Source of the DNA: Melocanna baccifera
Taxonomy: Eukaryota > Streptophyta > Magnoliopsida > Poales > Poaceae
Reading direction: 5' to 3'
Assembly: GCA_036346265.1 (NCBI GenBank)
Contig: CM070684.1
Location: 27,680,891-27,744,890 of the forward strand
DNA length: 64,000 nt
Part shown: piece by piece, positions 12,540-25,100 of the stretch
Position numbering within the stretch: the stretch's first letter is position 1
Layout: every line of letters starts with the position of its first letter
Notes under the pieces: generated by a model
The model's database searches: none
Told to the model about the DNA's origin: nothing
What the model saw: the letters and a program-made list of their open reading frames with translations, nothing else
Position numbers and translations under genes: made by a program

Positions 12540-12662
12540 TGTTAAGGATATAGAGTTTGTATTCTATTCTACATATGCCTTATCTCTATGGCATATCCCT
12601 TTGTACTCTTATATATATGGTCCCTTGGACCTCATATCAATACACACACAATATTCATAACA
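12540..12662 (+). repeat. 3' LTR of the 10.8-kb element
   Basis: 123 bp. It starts directly after the polypurine tract and ends at the GTTTC duplication. It matches the 5' LTR with only a few substitutions outside the 20-bp duplication. Confidence 0.92.
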
Positions 12663-12995
12663 GTTTCAAGCAAATGTTATTCCAAATGCGAAAATCAGAC
12701 TTAAAACTAGGCACTCATTACCGATTATTTTTCAATGTCCCTGAAAAGAAAACATACTTACCAATTTAAGCAGTGGTATGAGATCAGGTATGGATAGCAT
12801 TAGTCTTTCATTCCATATAGGATTCAGGTTGCTCTTTATCACCTTTGTTTTCATGGACTACAAAGGGTGAAAAACAGAACCGAAAGTCATGAAACAAAGA
12901 ATTTTGCATCACTAAGATACAATGTAGGTAAATGGAGCAAATTACCTGGTGTCCTATGCCCTACTTGCTTGTTTACATTGGGGATGGCGCACAGG

Positions 12996-15793
12996 CGCAG
13001 CGGACGCTGAGCGACGGGGCGGTGCTGGAGGAGAGGAGGTCAAGCCACTACTCGGTGACTACAAAGGTGACCGCAAATGGCTGTGGCTAAGGCGAATCGG
13101 GAGCTTGGGATGGACGAGCGTGTGCTTGCTCTCCATACGGTGCTGTCATGTTGGGCTCGCCACCTTTCCCGGCCGCGGCCGTTGGCATCGCAGTTGGCCG
13201 GTAGTTGTCTTTTAAAGAGGAGAGCTACAGAGGAGTAAACTGAAATTTAGAAGATGAAAATTGGAAAGGTGGATTATCAAACATTGGAGATGAAAAGTGA
13301 GATATAACAACTAAATGCAAGATATGAATGGAGCTCATTGTAGACACTAAGTACTTCCTCAGGATTCACAAGGGGAATGATAGGGTTCATTCTTTTGAAC
13401 TCAGGTGAGGATAGAGTATACTGCATCTTTGATTCATAGTCGTTCCATCAATAACTGGCCTTATTTGACCGTAGTATCTAATAACATGGTATACATAGAC
13501 ATACTAGAGTTTTGTGACAATTATTAAAGCAAATATGAACTTTGAGAAATTTGTCACTCATAAAACAACTATGAAAGAGCTCCATACCTTAGCTCATGTT
13601 TTCCCTTGATTTCACAGACAATGTGAGCAAGGTCTTTTGTCAGATCATCTTTTCTAGACCCCGAACTTGTGGTAATCCTTGAGTTAAACTGTTTGTGAAG
13701 ATATATTATAGACATAATAGGCAAATGCAAATATCAGAAATCAGAAGAGAAGCTTTAGAAAGCATGTACAAAAGTTAAGCATCATAGGCAAAGCATGAGT
13801 GCGTGTAGAAATTAAGCATGTCAGGCTAAGTCCAAGACACGGATACTTCTAGGCTATATGGTTTATATCTTCAAGCATGGATAAAAGGATAAACAACCTA
13901 GTCCTAGGCCCTCTTTTTTTGGGCTTTTGGCTTCTCCGAAAGTCAAAACAAATGGAGCGACTTCCTGAAGCAGATTCTTCAAACGGCTTTTCGAGTCCAA
14001 AACTGTGTACACTATCTGCGTCGGTGTCTCCGTTAATCATGTAAAAAGCAACTACCAAATTTTGAATGGTGTTAATATGTCATAAAATCTTTTGAATCAG
14101 CTAGAGTTCATTCATTCGGTGATCAAGAACTGCCCAAACTAAAACCTACTATTTGACACAAAACATTATATAGTTCGATATGCCACCGTTGGCCCAATTT
14201 ATTTAGGACTTGTATACTCCAGGCACATAAGTTGTAACCTTCAGAATTTGCAATTTTATTTCAAGAACCGACTACAATTTTTAGCTACAGATAAAGATTT
14301 CACTCAGAGAAAAGGAATTACAACAAAAAGATCTTTAGCTAAGCCTAGCAAAAATATAATTTGTTTTACAGAAAGCGACAAAAAATGGCAGACTTTAGAT
14401 TGAAATGCCAGGTATTTGTAGCTAAAATTTGGCTAATTCCTACTGGAAAGATGTGTGGAAAGCAGTTTAATAGGCTAATCGGAGGTACCCAATGATATAG
14501 CTATTTAGCTAATTAATCTGATTGAAGGAGCTTTAAAAAAATTGATACAGCTGGCAAAAGGCTGATCTAATATTAGCCTTCTTAGGCTGGCTATTACCAA
14601 TATGTACTAAAAACACTGACAGAGCTGGTGGGAACACCTCTCAAAACTTATACTTTGTAATCCTACAACTGCATGTGACTATATGAAACCCAGGTTGATT
14701 AGACACTACTACATAAATTTAGGCAAATATGTAGCTAAGAGCACATAGAAAATAGATAGCTCACCACTCACAAGCACAACATATTAAATATAACAATGCT
14801 AACAGGTAAAAAATGGATGAGCCAATTGCCAAATCAAAGCCTACCCATACCTATGCTAGAATATCAGAGACCCAAGTGTTTCATAAATAGCAAAATATAA
14901 ATAGTTAGCAGTTAATGCATCTAGTATAAACTACAATGAAGAGACCAACATATTATCATCTGATCCTGTTGATTATTCTAAATTAGTAGATGTATCTAGG
15001 GACACTCCAGTTCCTTCCTAGTTTTATGATAAAAAAAGGAGAATAAAATAATATGTTAAGAGACCCATTTATGTGCTTTGCCACAAAGGATGTCATCACC
15101 TAAATTACAAGGGAATAATGTCTGAGCTAGCAACCAAGAGCATATCAGGATCAATCTCTAAAATCATATCCATCAAACTCAAAATAAATCACAAAAAACT
15201 AAATACGAAATCTCTTAGTAATTACAAAGGAATTAGGATAAATTATGCGAGCACAAGAAAAAGGAACTTTCACAGGACTGATAGCTATGCAAATGTGCAT
15301 AAGTAGACAACATGATGCAACTTGAATTTAAGTTCACACAGTTAGATATTGGCTAAAACATGACTGCTCAATTTATGATCTGGCTACCAAAATATCGAGC
15401 TTAATTTTGCAACTGCAGTTGTCCTTGCTCAACAACACAAGATTGGCATACACAGATTGTTTGAATACAATTGTCCTTGCATAGAGTGAGATCTTGGCTT
15501 ATCTAAATCTTATAGTTCAGTCAAGGACCTTAATTTTCTTAGTATCCCCCAAACTTGAAAGGACAAAGTACCAATGTGTTCAGTTTGCTTCTAAAGAAAC
15601 AGGGGGTTATGCCTGAAACTTTTTTCTGATGAAAGTTATGCCTGAAGACATAAGAACAGAGGCAACACGCACAACAACAAAATAACACTGGGTACAAATT
15701 GGTTGCTCCAAAATCGGGGACTAACTACATGCCATCAATCACAAGTCAAGAGAGAACAAAAATATTAGACATGTATGCCTACGTGTATGTTGA
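12996..15793. other. Intergenic region, AT-rich, with a MITE half
   Basis: A short GC-rich patch (12990-13215) has an open frame without family resemblance. At about 13910-14030 lies a sequence (GGGCTTTTGGCTTCTCCGAA onward) related to the repeat at 55440-55520, probably a half of the same MITE type. The remainder shows nothing I can name. Confidence 0.4.
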
Positions 15794-15952
15794 TCATTTG
15801 AAGGGATAAGTGCTAGTTGGTGCCTTACTCTCAACAACAACGAGGGCATTGGATTTCTCCGGCACCGGCACCACCGCATTCTCCTCGGTGATGTCCTTGG
15901 TCGGCTCCGGCACAGGCGACGCCACCTCCACCTTCTTCGCCTCCTCCGCCAT
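15794..15952 (-). pseudogene. Remorin-like first-exon fragment (52-codon frame)
   Basis: The frame begins MAEEAKKVEVASPVPEPTKD and continues ITEENAVVPVPEKSNALVV. It matches the acidic, Pro/Val-rich N-terminal exon of group-1 remorins (pattern MAEE..KKVEVE.P.P followed by SKALAVVEK), which are plant plasma-membrane nanodomain proteins. The exon would end at a plausible donor (A/GTAAGG near 15829), but I find no C-terminal coiled-coil remorin exon downstream on this strand. Read without splicing, the frame stops at 15794. It is most likely a detached first exon left by truncation or capture. A very short functional peptide cannot be excluded. Confidence 0.55.
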
Positions 15953-17237
15953 CCGATCGATCTCACTGCCTCTTCAACAACTCGACCAAGAGCTGAAATT
16001 AACCAAAACCAAGTCACGGGAGCTCGATTAGGGACGTTGTGCTGGCCGGACGTAGTGACCAAATTAAGCCAAGAGGATGATATATAGCGAGAGAAGATAG
16101 TTCAACAGGCAGGCTAGCTAGATATGGATTGATTAGTCCAGGTTGGTGGCAACCTTGGTGAGGGGCACACCAAGAAAGTTAGCATTAGAAGCAACCTTGC
16201 AAAACGGATCAGAAATACCGTCAGATAGAAGATAGTAACAAGAAGCCAAGAGTTCTTTCGCTCTTTGTTTCTTACTACATCGTCGAAGGCAGCGGCAGGG
16301 GCCAGAGTTGCGGCGGTCGGCTGTGGCAGAAGAGAGGAAGAAACGGAGCCACGACGGCCAGCGGGCGGAGGAGCAGGAGGTGAGTTGAAGGCGGGGAACC
16401 AAATGAGGCTATCGTCGAGTTGGCGTCGGATCTGCCATCTGCTCGGCATTCAAGTGGCTACGTGCGATCGATTGGATCATGAGGAAGGTGGGGAAATAGA
16501 GTTTGAGAGGTGGGAGCATGGAGGGTTGGCGGTGCATGGGGAGGGAAGGGGGAGGAGGAGGAGTGGGGAGTGGAGGAGGCGGCGGTGCAGTGTGGGGAAG
16601 AGGAGGCGGCGGTGCAAGGTGGGGAAGGAAGGAGGATGCGTGCGAGCTATATCTAATGCAATGGTAGAGATGAAGTGCGTGAATCGTACGCGGGAAGAAG
16701 CTCCGAAGAGAAATAGCGGGCTTAGTTGAAGGTTTTTTTACATGAGGGAGGAAGGAGAAAGATAGAGTGTAGAAAGTACCAATTAGTTTTTTTAAAATAG
16801 TAGAGATTAACGGCGTTAATCACGCGATATATAGAGCAAAAACAAATGCCCGCTTAAATACGGAGGCGAGGCGAGGCGAGGCGAGGCTCACATCACTCGT
16901 TCCCTCCCCCAAATTTTCCTCCTCCCATCCCACATCCCACTCCTCCCCGACCTCGTCGTCGCCTCCGGTTCCAATCCCCTCTCGTCGACGCAACCCCGAA
17001 TCCGTTCGCCAAAACCCTAGCCCCAGATCCCCACGCCTCGCGCTCGCTCCCGTTGCGCATTGCTGGATCCCTCCCCTCGCCGCGCCGCCTGGGGTCCAGG
17101 TGACGGCGCCCCCGCGCCGGCCATTGCCGCTCGCTTCGCCTCATTGGGGTGCTTAGGTTGTCGCGTTTGCTCGTGGGGTGGAGATCTGGGTAAAGGAGGG
17201 GAGTAAGAGGCCGTGGTGCTTGGCCGTGTGGGCAGAG
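15953..17237. other. Spacer and promoter region of the GBP-like gene
   Basis: The left half (16100-16740) has overlapping open frames on both strands without recognisable domains. The strongly purine-biased block at 16500-16640 is low complexity. At 16864-16886 there is a (GGCGA)-type pentanucleotide repeat. From there to 17237 the sequence is CT- and GC-rich, consistent with the promoter and 5' UTR of the downstream gene. Confidence 0.45.
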
Positions 17238-19126
17238 ATGGGGTGGGGGCGGACCGGGCGTTGGGCCCCGGGGATCTGCGCAGTGTTGCTGATTTGGCTC
17301 GCCGCCGCCGCCGCTGCGGGAGGTACCGATCCCGACGAGCTGGAGCGCGCGTAAGCTTCGATTCTGCTTCGCGATTGTGCTTTGTTGGTAACTTTGTAGC
17401 GATTGCGTTGCTTGTGTTTGGGGTGCGGAGCCGATTTTTGCATTGGATTATCCAATGTTGGGTTGCGTCTATTGCCAGCTTAGTGCGTGCCCGTGTATTG
17501 GTTTGGGTGATGCATACAACGCGATGATAAGGTATCGTAGAGTATGAATGGGAAACGGTCAGTGATTTGTACGATGCAATGAGGTGCTAATTCTGGTTCG
17601 CTTTTCGTTTCCCAATTCCACACCGTTTCGTCATGTGTTTCTCATGTCGCCATTGAAGGCAAGTTAAAAGAACGAGTTAGGTGAGATGTCGAGGAATAAC
17701 AGGTTGTTGGTACTCTGTGACTTGTACATGGAGAAGGCCAAGCGGGCGGAATTTTAGGCATTTTGTTAGTGAATGACTTATGAACGGGTGCAAATGTTGC
17801 ACCTTGCAAGCTGTGTTGCAATTTGAACTTCGATTGCACAATGGCTGCATTGATGAATTATGCTCATTATGGAGCTTATTGATAAATGTTGCTGCTTGTT
17901 TTTTTGTGCTATTACATAATTTGGTGAAGAGATGTGCTAGGCGGCTGTCCAGATAGCTGTCAGTTGGTTAATTTCTCGCAAACTTTGCTAGATCAGTAAG
18001 AAACAACCCCTTTTTTCAATTGAGTGAATGTGAGTTCTTCATAGATTATGGCACACTGCACACCCACAATGTATATCGTGTTGAGCGAGAAAGCACACTG
18101 GGGGGGTACAATGAGAGGATAGAAGCGAGTACTTTCTTAGTTCGTACAACCCTGATGCAAGCAACTTTGTTTACTAGTATGCTTTTGAACCTTCCATTTG
18201 TAAACATTGAAACATCGCTGCATGCATTGCTGATGCTTCTCAAGGAGGCATTTGCTAGAAGTTCGCAGGATTGGCTACCATTGAGTATTGACCGTATATA
18301 CCTTTACAGGTTTCCAATTGTGGAGCCAGATTATGGCCACACTAAACTCCGTCTATCAGAACAAGGTCTAGAGGCAATTCGAAGGATTGAAACTCCTATT
18401 GCTGTTGTTGCTGTAAGTTTGAACTTATAATTTGGAAGAGCTTTAACTCTTTCGCCACTTTGTTTTTCTTGAATAATGCCAAAGCACAATCTTAAAGCGT
18501 GCTCAGGCACAATTTTGAGCGCAGTACCTCAATGATCGATTGTTTGTCAACACAGGTCATTGGTCCATATCGATCTGGGAAGTCTTTTCTCCTCAACCAG
18601 CTTCTATCCTTATCATGTGACAAAGGTAGATGCTGCTTTTGGTATTACAAGCCATGGATTTTGTAAAAAAAACATAATAGGACTAATGAAAACATGGTAA
18701 ACTTAACTATGCAGGTTTTGGAGTTGGCCATATGCGAGATACTAAAACTAAAGGTGGAGTGCTTTTCCCAGATTCATGTTCTTGTAGCTATATTGTCTAT
18801 CTGTTGATTGAAGCTTATCAAGTTATGATCATACATGTTCTGTTCTTGTAGGTGTATGGGTTTGGGGTACACCTGTTGAGATGGATATTGATGGTTCCAA
18901 AGTGTCTGTCCTTTATCTTGACACCGAAGGATTTGAGAGTGTTGGGAAATCAAATGTATATGATGATAGGTTTGTGCCTAGAAATGAATTGTGTACCTGT
19001 TTCTGATTTACTTTTTGTAGGATGGAAAGGTCACTATTGTTGTTGGAATCATTTTCTTTCATGCAGGATCTTTGCTTTGGCAACTGTCTTAAGTTCGGTG
19101 CTTGTCTACAACCTTCCTGAGACGGT

Positions 19127-19161
<35 letters not shown>

Positions 19162-22100
19162 TGTGTGTGTCAAATTTATTTGTTGTGACATTGCAGGTGC
19201 GTGAAGCTGATATATCTAGGCTCTCATTTGCTGTTGAAATTGCCGAAGAATTCTATGGAAGGTTTGTTTATCTCATTGCGTTTCTATTTACAATTTTATT
19301 CTTTTTCTGACACTAACATTTTCCTTAAAATTTTGTTCTGCTGCATGGTGATGAGCAGAGTGAAGGTAATATTCCATTTTCATGAGTCTAAATTTGCACA
19401 AACGGAATATCTACAACTGTTAATGCAATGTGCTGCTTGTTTCTTCAGGGTCAAGATGTTGCTTTTGAGCCAGCAAAGCTTCTCTGGCTTATCCAGAGGG
19501 ATTTCCTTCGTAAGTTGCTTCTTGAATTGTTCTTACTATTAGCATGATTCCTGTAACAGTTGTCATTTTGTTTATACAAAAGTTCAGACTGGTGTATGAA
19601 TTTAACCTAGATATGACTTTTGGTGTTTGTTATGCACTGCATGTAATAAACTACAGATGAGTATATGACCATTCTGTTTGGATCTCAATGTGTGTTGTAG
19701 ACTTGTAGTAATTTATGAAGTGTAGCATACCATGTTTGATAGAGAGAAATGGTGGCATAAACAACCAGTAGAACTGTAATTCGTGCCACCTCAGTTATTG
19801 CATGATGACGTACATTAAAACCATTCCATTCCCAACAGCTTGACTTTTTATGAAATGAAAACTTAATTTGAATATATGGCGTATTTTACTTGACTTTTGT
19901 GCTAGATTGTAAAAGCTAAATGGAACCAACTCTTAAAAATGCATATGTTGTCCTTTCTTTCTGTTGAAAAAATGGTGACATTATAATGATATGTGCCTTT
20001 TTTCTTCCATTTGACACTGCTGGGGTATGCATAGTTTGAATTTAGTCTGTTAACATTTGTACTGTTTATTAGATGGTTTAGTACTAATGTTGGTCAAAAT
20101 GGCGATTGCTCTATTGAGGTGAGCACTATAATATTCCTTATACTTAACATTTAATCTAATTGTTGGGGGCAAGAGCAATTGCCCTGTACTTTAATAAAGT
20201 TCAGCTTTGTTTTCCCCATAATGGATTGCTGAATTAATGGGCTTTTCAGTCAGTAGCTGATGTCTTCTATGCTATAGCGGTGATATTCATTATTTCTGAT
20301 TACATAAGTATTCTGGAGCTTAGGACTTGATAGAATGATGACTTCAACCATAGCATGGGTCATGATATTTTGGTTCTAAATAGTATGCCCCTAATTTTGC
20401 ATTTGTCTGTATTTGCTCATGTTAATATATGCAAATTTCCTCTGAGAGTGCAACTTTGTGTGCAGAAGGAAAATCTGTTCAACAAATGGTCAATGAAGCC
20501 CTCCAGCGGGTTCCTAATGATAGTGGTTAGTTCAAGCGGCCTCAGTGACTATTGGTTAGGTTAATGATATTTGAGCATCTACAGATGTCTTATGCATAGT
20601 TGAATTGACGTGCTTTTTTGTATATATTGTTTGCAGGGGACAAATATATTGCTGAGGTACAGTTATTTATGAAGTCTACACTTTTTTACCAGAAGATACG
20701 AGATCCAAACTCTTCTACAGAATTTGTTTTCTATGTGTTTTTAGGTCAATCAAATCAGAGATTCTTTGGCAGTTATGGGCAACAACAGCACTGCTTTTAG
20801 CTTGCCCCAGGTGCACTTCTGATGACTTCCTTGCAGTATATTTATATTATCATTGGCTGGTCAACGGTTTCCCTTTTGAGTGTTTAACATTGTCGTTATG
20901 TAGTTATGTAACTGATACCAATCATTACATATGTTCTGTATGGTACCAATTAATGTTGATGCAATGATGCTTCTGTCTTGTGCTTTGTATACCCAAAAAA
21001 GCATCATGGCGCCAATTTTTTTTTTTTTTTTTGCAGCCTCATCTGCAAAGAACAAAGTTGTGTGAAATGGAGGACAAAGAGCTTGACCCCTTATATGTAA
21101 AAAGGCGGGAGCAATTGAAGCAGGTCGTTACATCCATCATTAGACCAAAAATTGTGCAGGGGAGAACTCTAAATGGGAAGGAATTTGTGTCCTTCCTGCA
21201 GCAGGTAAAATACTTGATGTGGTTATTATTGACATGCATCTGATCCATCAGATATTTTTAAACTTCCTCTTGTGTTTCAGATTCTGGAGGCTTTGAATAA
21301 AGGAGAGATTCCATCAACGGGATCTCTTGTTGAAATTTTCAATAAGGCCATTCTTGAACAATGTCTGAGGGTGTATAGGGAGAAAATGGATGGCTTAGGT
21401 CTACCAGTACCAGTAGACAAACTGCAGCAAGTTCATGAGGTGACAAATGATCAAGCTAGAACGCTCTTTGATAAGCAGCACTTTGGTAAACACCATGCTG
21501 CTAAGTCAATCCTCAAGCTTGATGATGAGATTAAAAAGGTTCGTTAACAATATTTAATGCTCTTTTTTAATGAATATTTAATATGCATGTAGTCTAAGCA
21601 GTATAATTATTTGGGATGCATTTTAGACTGAAGTAAAAAAAAATGCACCTTTATATTTCTGATATGAATATAATATGTAATGAGGTTCTATTACTTCTAT
21701 GGATTTTTACATGATGAAATCTTGATTCTGTTTGTTGTTTTTGATTTTGTTATAAAATTATAATCCCAGTGGTGCAGTTGAAGTGTTGAACCATTTAGAT
21801 GGCATTTCCGTTTTTTTCCTTTCCTTTCTGTGGCGCCTCTTACATGCGCTGTAATCAACTTTCACCTTCTATCACTTATATAAGATAATATATTTACATA
21901 CTTACAGGGTGTACCTTGTAGGTGTACAGAAACTTCCTTCTAGCTAATGAGTATCAATCGTCAAAGCTGTGTGAAGCACGTTTCTCGGAATGTGAAGATA
22001 AAATGGATCACCTTCAAGTCTTGAAGCTTCCTTCCATGGCAAAGTTCAATGCAGGCTTTCTTCATTGCAATCGAAGTTTTGTAAGGGATTGCGTGGGGCC

Positions 22101-25100
22101 TGCAAAGGAAAGCTATGAACGTAGAATGTCAAAGGTTTGTTTCTTAAATTTCAAGATAGTTTGCATGGCAACAATGGAGCTAACTTACGGATGAAATTAG
22201 GAATGTAATTTAGCGTGCTATAATTTTTCATTTGCTTCGTAATTGGGATGGGAATTTTTTTAATCAAATTGAGGTGGTAGCTGTTGTGGACTCATATTGG
22301 GGGAAAACATATCAAAGAAGGTCAAGGAAACTACTGCAGGCGGCCTCGGATTCCACAGCAGCAAACGACAATGTGTGACGGTCTACAGTCGGTTCGGAAG
22401 AAGTCAGAAAGCAATCGGAGAGGAGTCCGAGTGGTCCACGTTAGTATCTGGAGATTACATATACTTCAAATAGGTGTCCGAGTTAGAATATGAGTAGGAT
22501 ATCTATGCTAGGCTAGGAGATGTAAAACTTATATAAAGGGGGATACCTCTTGTATTCGAAGGTCAAGAAATAAACTACTTCTCCAGTCCTATCTTCTCCT
22601 CTACCTTCCGATTGCTACCTCTTTGGGTTATATTTCCTTAGCACCACGGCGCCTTCTTGCCATAGGCGGATTCGTCCACTAGTGTAGATTCCCTACTACC
22701 TGTGAAGCAATTCGGGTGACATCTATTTGGTATCAGAGCAGGAGATCACAACCATGGCTTCCGAGGCAGATATTCAAAAGATGAATGAAGATTTGAAGAT
22801 GGCAATTGCAGATCTCGCCAAGCAGCTGATGGATAGTTTGGCCACGGATCACAAGGAAATGGCGATGGTTCAGCGGGAGGTGGCCGGACAGGATGGATGC
22901 ATCAAGACTCTAGAAACTGGAGATGGTCTTCTCTCGAGACTAGTTGATCTTCCGTTGCTGCCACAAGGAGCTTCAGCTCTGGGAAGGGGATGCCACAACA
23001 CTTAACAGCAATGCCATCTTCCATGCCAACCACAGTGCCTCACCTCGGTTCCATATCTCAAGGGGACAATTGGACAATCTGGCAACACAACAACAATTTG
23101 CCATGGGACCTCCCTTCGTGGACTGCCGCAGCATGAGACCCTGGTAGTTCCTCGCTATTGCAAGATTGAATTTCCAACATACGATGGCAAAGAAGACCCA
23201 TTGGTTTGGCTAAACAGATGCGAGCAATCCGTTTGGGGGCAAAGAACAGAAGATCACAAGGTGTGGTTAGCGGCTTACCACATGGTAGGGATGGCTCATC
23301 AATGGTATATGCAGTTAGAACACACGGAAGGGACACCGACATGGGAGTGGTTCAAGGAGCATTGTCACTTAAGGTTTGGACCGCCAATTCGCTCCAACCC
23401 GCTAGGAGAATTGGCAAGACTTTGACTTATAGGAACTGTGGCAGATTACCAAGAGTTCTTAGCCTTGTTATGTCGGGCTCGCAGACTGTCAACAGAACAA
23501 GTCCAATTGTTTACTTCTGGATTATCCGACCTATTGCGAGCCGACATGGAATTGCAAAACCCTCCAGATCTCTAGGTAGCAATGAGCCTGGCTCGAGCAT
23601 ATGAGTAGCGGGCGGCCATAGCAACATGATTGTACCGACTAATCGTCGGGCGCGACGCGATCGATCCAAACAACCGTCCTCGTGGATTTGGCAGAGGAAT
23701 GGCAACAGTAGTAAGGGGTGGCGCCACACCAGTCTGTAGCTCGCGCGATCGAGATGACTAAATGTCTCGAGAAAGGCCAGTGTTTTAACTGCGATGAGAA
23801 GTATATCCTTGGACATGGCTGTCCAAAACTCGCTGGTATCGTTACATGCCTTGACAGGAATATACGTTGGCTAGACCATGAAATTGAACGTGCGGGTAGG
23901 CAACGCCAACCTGGTGGCTTTGATTGACTCCAGATCCACTCACAATTTCATCAAGAGGTGGTGACAGCCGCCGGTGTGGTATTGGCACCTCGGCCGGGAT
24001 TGATATTGACAGTGGCTAATGAGGAGAGGGTGCCTAGCACCGGGATTGCATGGCGTATGGCCTTTTGGATTGGAAACGAGAAGTATCACATGGACTGCTA
24101 CTGGTTACCATTGGAAGGATTCGATATTGTCCTTGGAGTCCACTGGTTGTGAACCTTAGGGCCGATTCTCTAGGACTTCCAGTTGCTCTCCATGGTGTTT
24201 TGGAGGGGCGGCCAACAGGTGGTCTACCACGGTATCGCCGGTCCACCGAGCGGTATTCAAGTCCGTAGCACGGACGGACGGGATCTGATGGGCACGCTTT
24301 TGGCTGAATTCACGGATGTATTCGCCGAACCATGTGGACTTCCTCCGGCTCGGGACTGTGATCATCGCATCCATCTCATACCAAGTACACCGTCGGTGGT
24401 GGTTCGTCCGTATCAGTATCTGGTTCACCTCAAGCCAATGACGAGCTATGCTGGAGCATGGAATTATTCGTCCTAGCAAGTCTGCTTTTTCCTCCTAGTG
24501 TTGCTCGTGAAAAAACAGGATGACACTTAGAGATTCTGCATGGACTACCGGGCCTTGAATTCCAAAACGGCCAAGAACAAATTCCCGATACCGGTGATTG
24601 ATGAATTAGTACATGAGTTAAAAGGCGCTCGGTTCTTCACCAAGTTGGATCTCCGTTCCGGTTATCACCAAGTCCGAATGTTTGTGGAGGACATAGAGAA
24701 GACCACCTTCCGGACACATGAAGGACTCTTCGAGTTTTTGGTCATGCCCTTGGGATTAACCAATGCGCCAGCAACTTTTCAAGCCTTGATGAATGCAGTC
24801 CCACGGCGTTTCCTCTGTCGATCTGTGCTCGTTTTCTTCGACGATACACTCATTTTCAACAAAACATGGTATGAACAACTTCTGCATGTCCGGGCAAGTA
24901 TTAAACCTATTGCGGGAACATCACTTATTTCTCAAGGAGTCCGAGTGCTTATTCGGCCAGAGTAGTGTAGCATATCTCGACCATGTAGTTTCAGTTGAGG
25001 CCGTAGCCATGGATGAAGATAAGATCAAGGCTATATGAGATTGGCCTCCACCTCGGTCAGTGTGGGCGCTTCGGGGTTTTCTCAAGCTTGCTGGGTATTA

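Larger units (their letters stand above)
10839..12662 (+). mobile_element. Non-autonomous short-LTR (copia-like) retrotransposon, 1.82 kb
   Basis: The element is bounded by TGTTAAGG...ATAACA LTRs and flanked by a perfect 5-bp target-site duplication GTTTC (10834-10838 and 12663-12667). The 5' LTR is 10839-10981 and the 3' LTR 12540-12662. The 5' copy is 20 bp longer through an internal duplication of the GGATATAGAG motif. A primer-binding site TGGTATCAGAGC (10982-10993, initiator-Met tRNA type) and a polypurine tract (TTTGAGGGGGG ending at 12539) are intact. No gag-pol domain is encoded; the interior is GC-rich with several meaningless open frames. Its interior and LTR ends match those of the element at 59418-61273, so the two form one family. 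It sits in an intron of the broken C2 gene. Confidence 0.93.
10688..12995 (-). pseudogene. C2-domain ABA-related (CAR)-type small protein, broken copy
   Basis: On the minus strand the exon 12762-12857 reads in phase SMKTKVIKSNLNPIWNERL and then MLSIPDLIPLLKL, with a good acceptor (TTTGTAG) and donor (GTAAGT). The next exon starts at 10823 (QVYDKNMFTTDDRMG) and the frame ends ECVPLTQ-stop at 10688. These are hallmark pieces of the single-C2 CAR/16-kDa family, which binds phospholipid in a calcium-dependent way and recruits ABA receptors to membranes. Damage: the G run at about 10777-10782 has one base too many and shifts the frame after DRMG. The segment between EINI and LQKVQRGHLEMELE is missing, so the central beta strands are lost. 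The upstream exon ending in GHQ at 12946 carries stops. A short-LTR retrotransposon occupies the intron between the two good exons. No 5' exons were found further right. Confidence 0.75.

Noticed and set aside
16265..16729. 154-codon frame before the GBP-like gene
   Set aside because: Purine-rich low-complexity tract gives open Arg/Gly frames; no domain.
16779..16804. Possible Helitron 5' end on the minus strand (TCTCTACTATTTT)
   Set aside because: No matching 3' hairpin/CTAG end was found to the left, so a full element cannot be supported.
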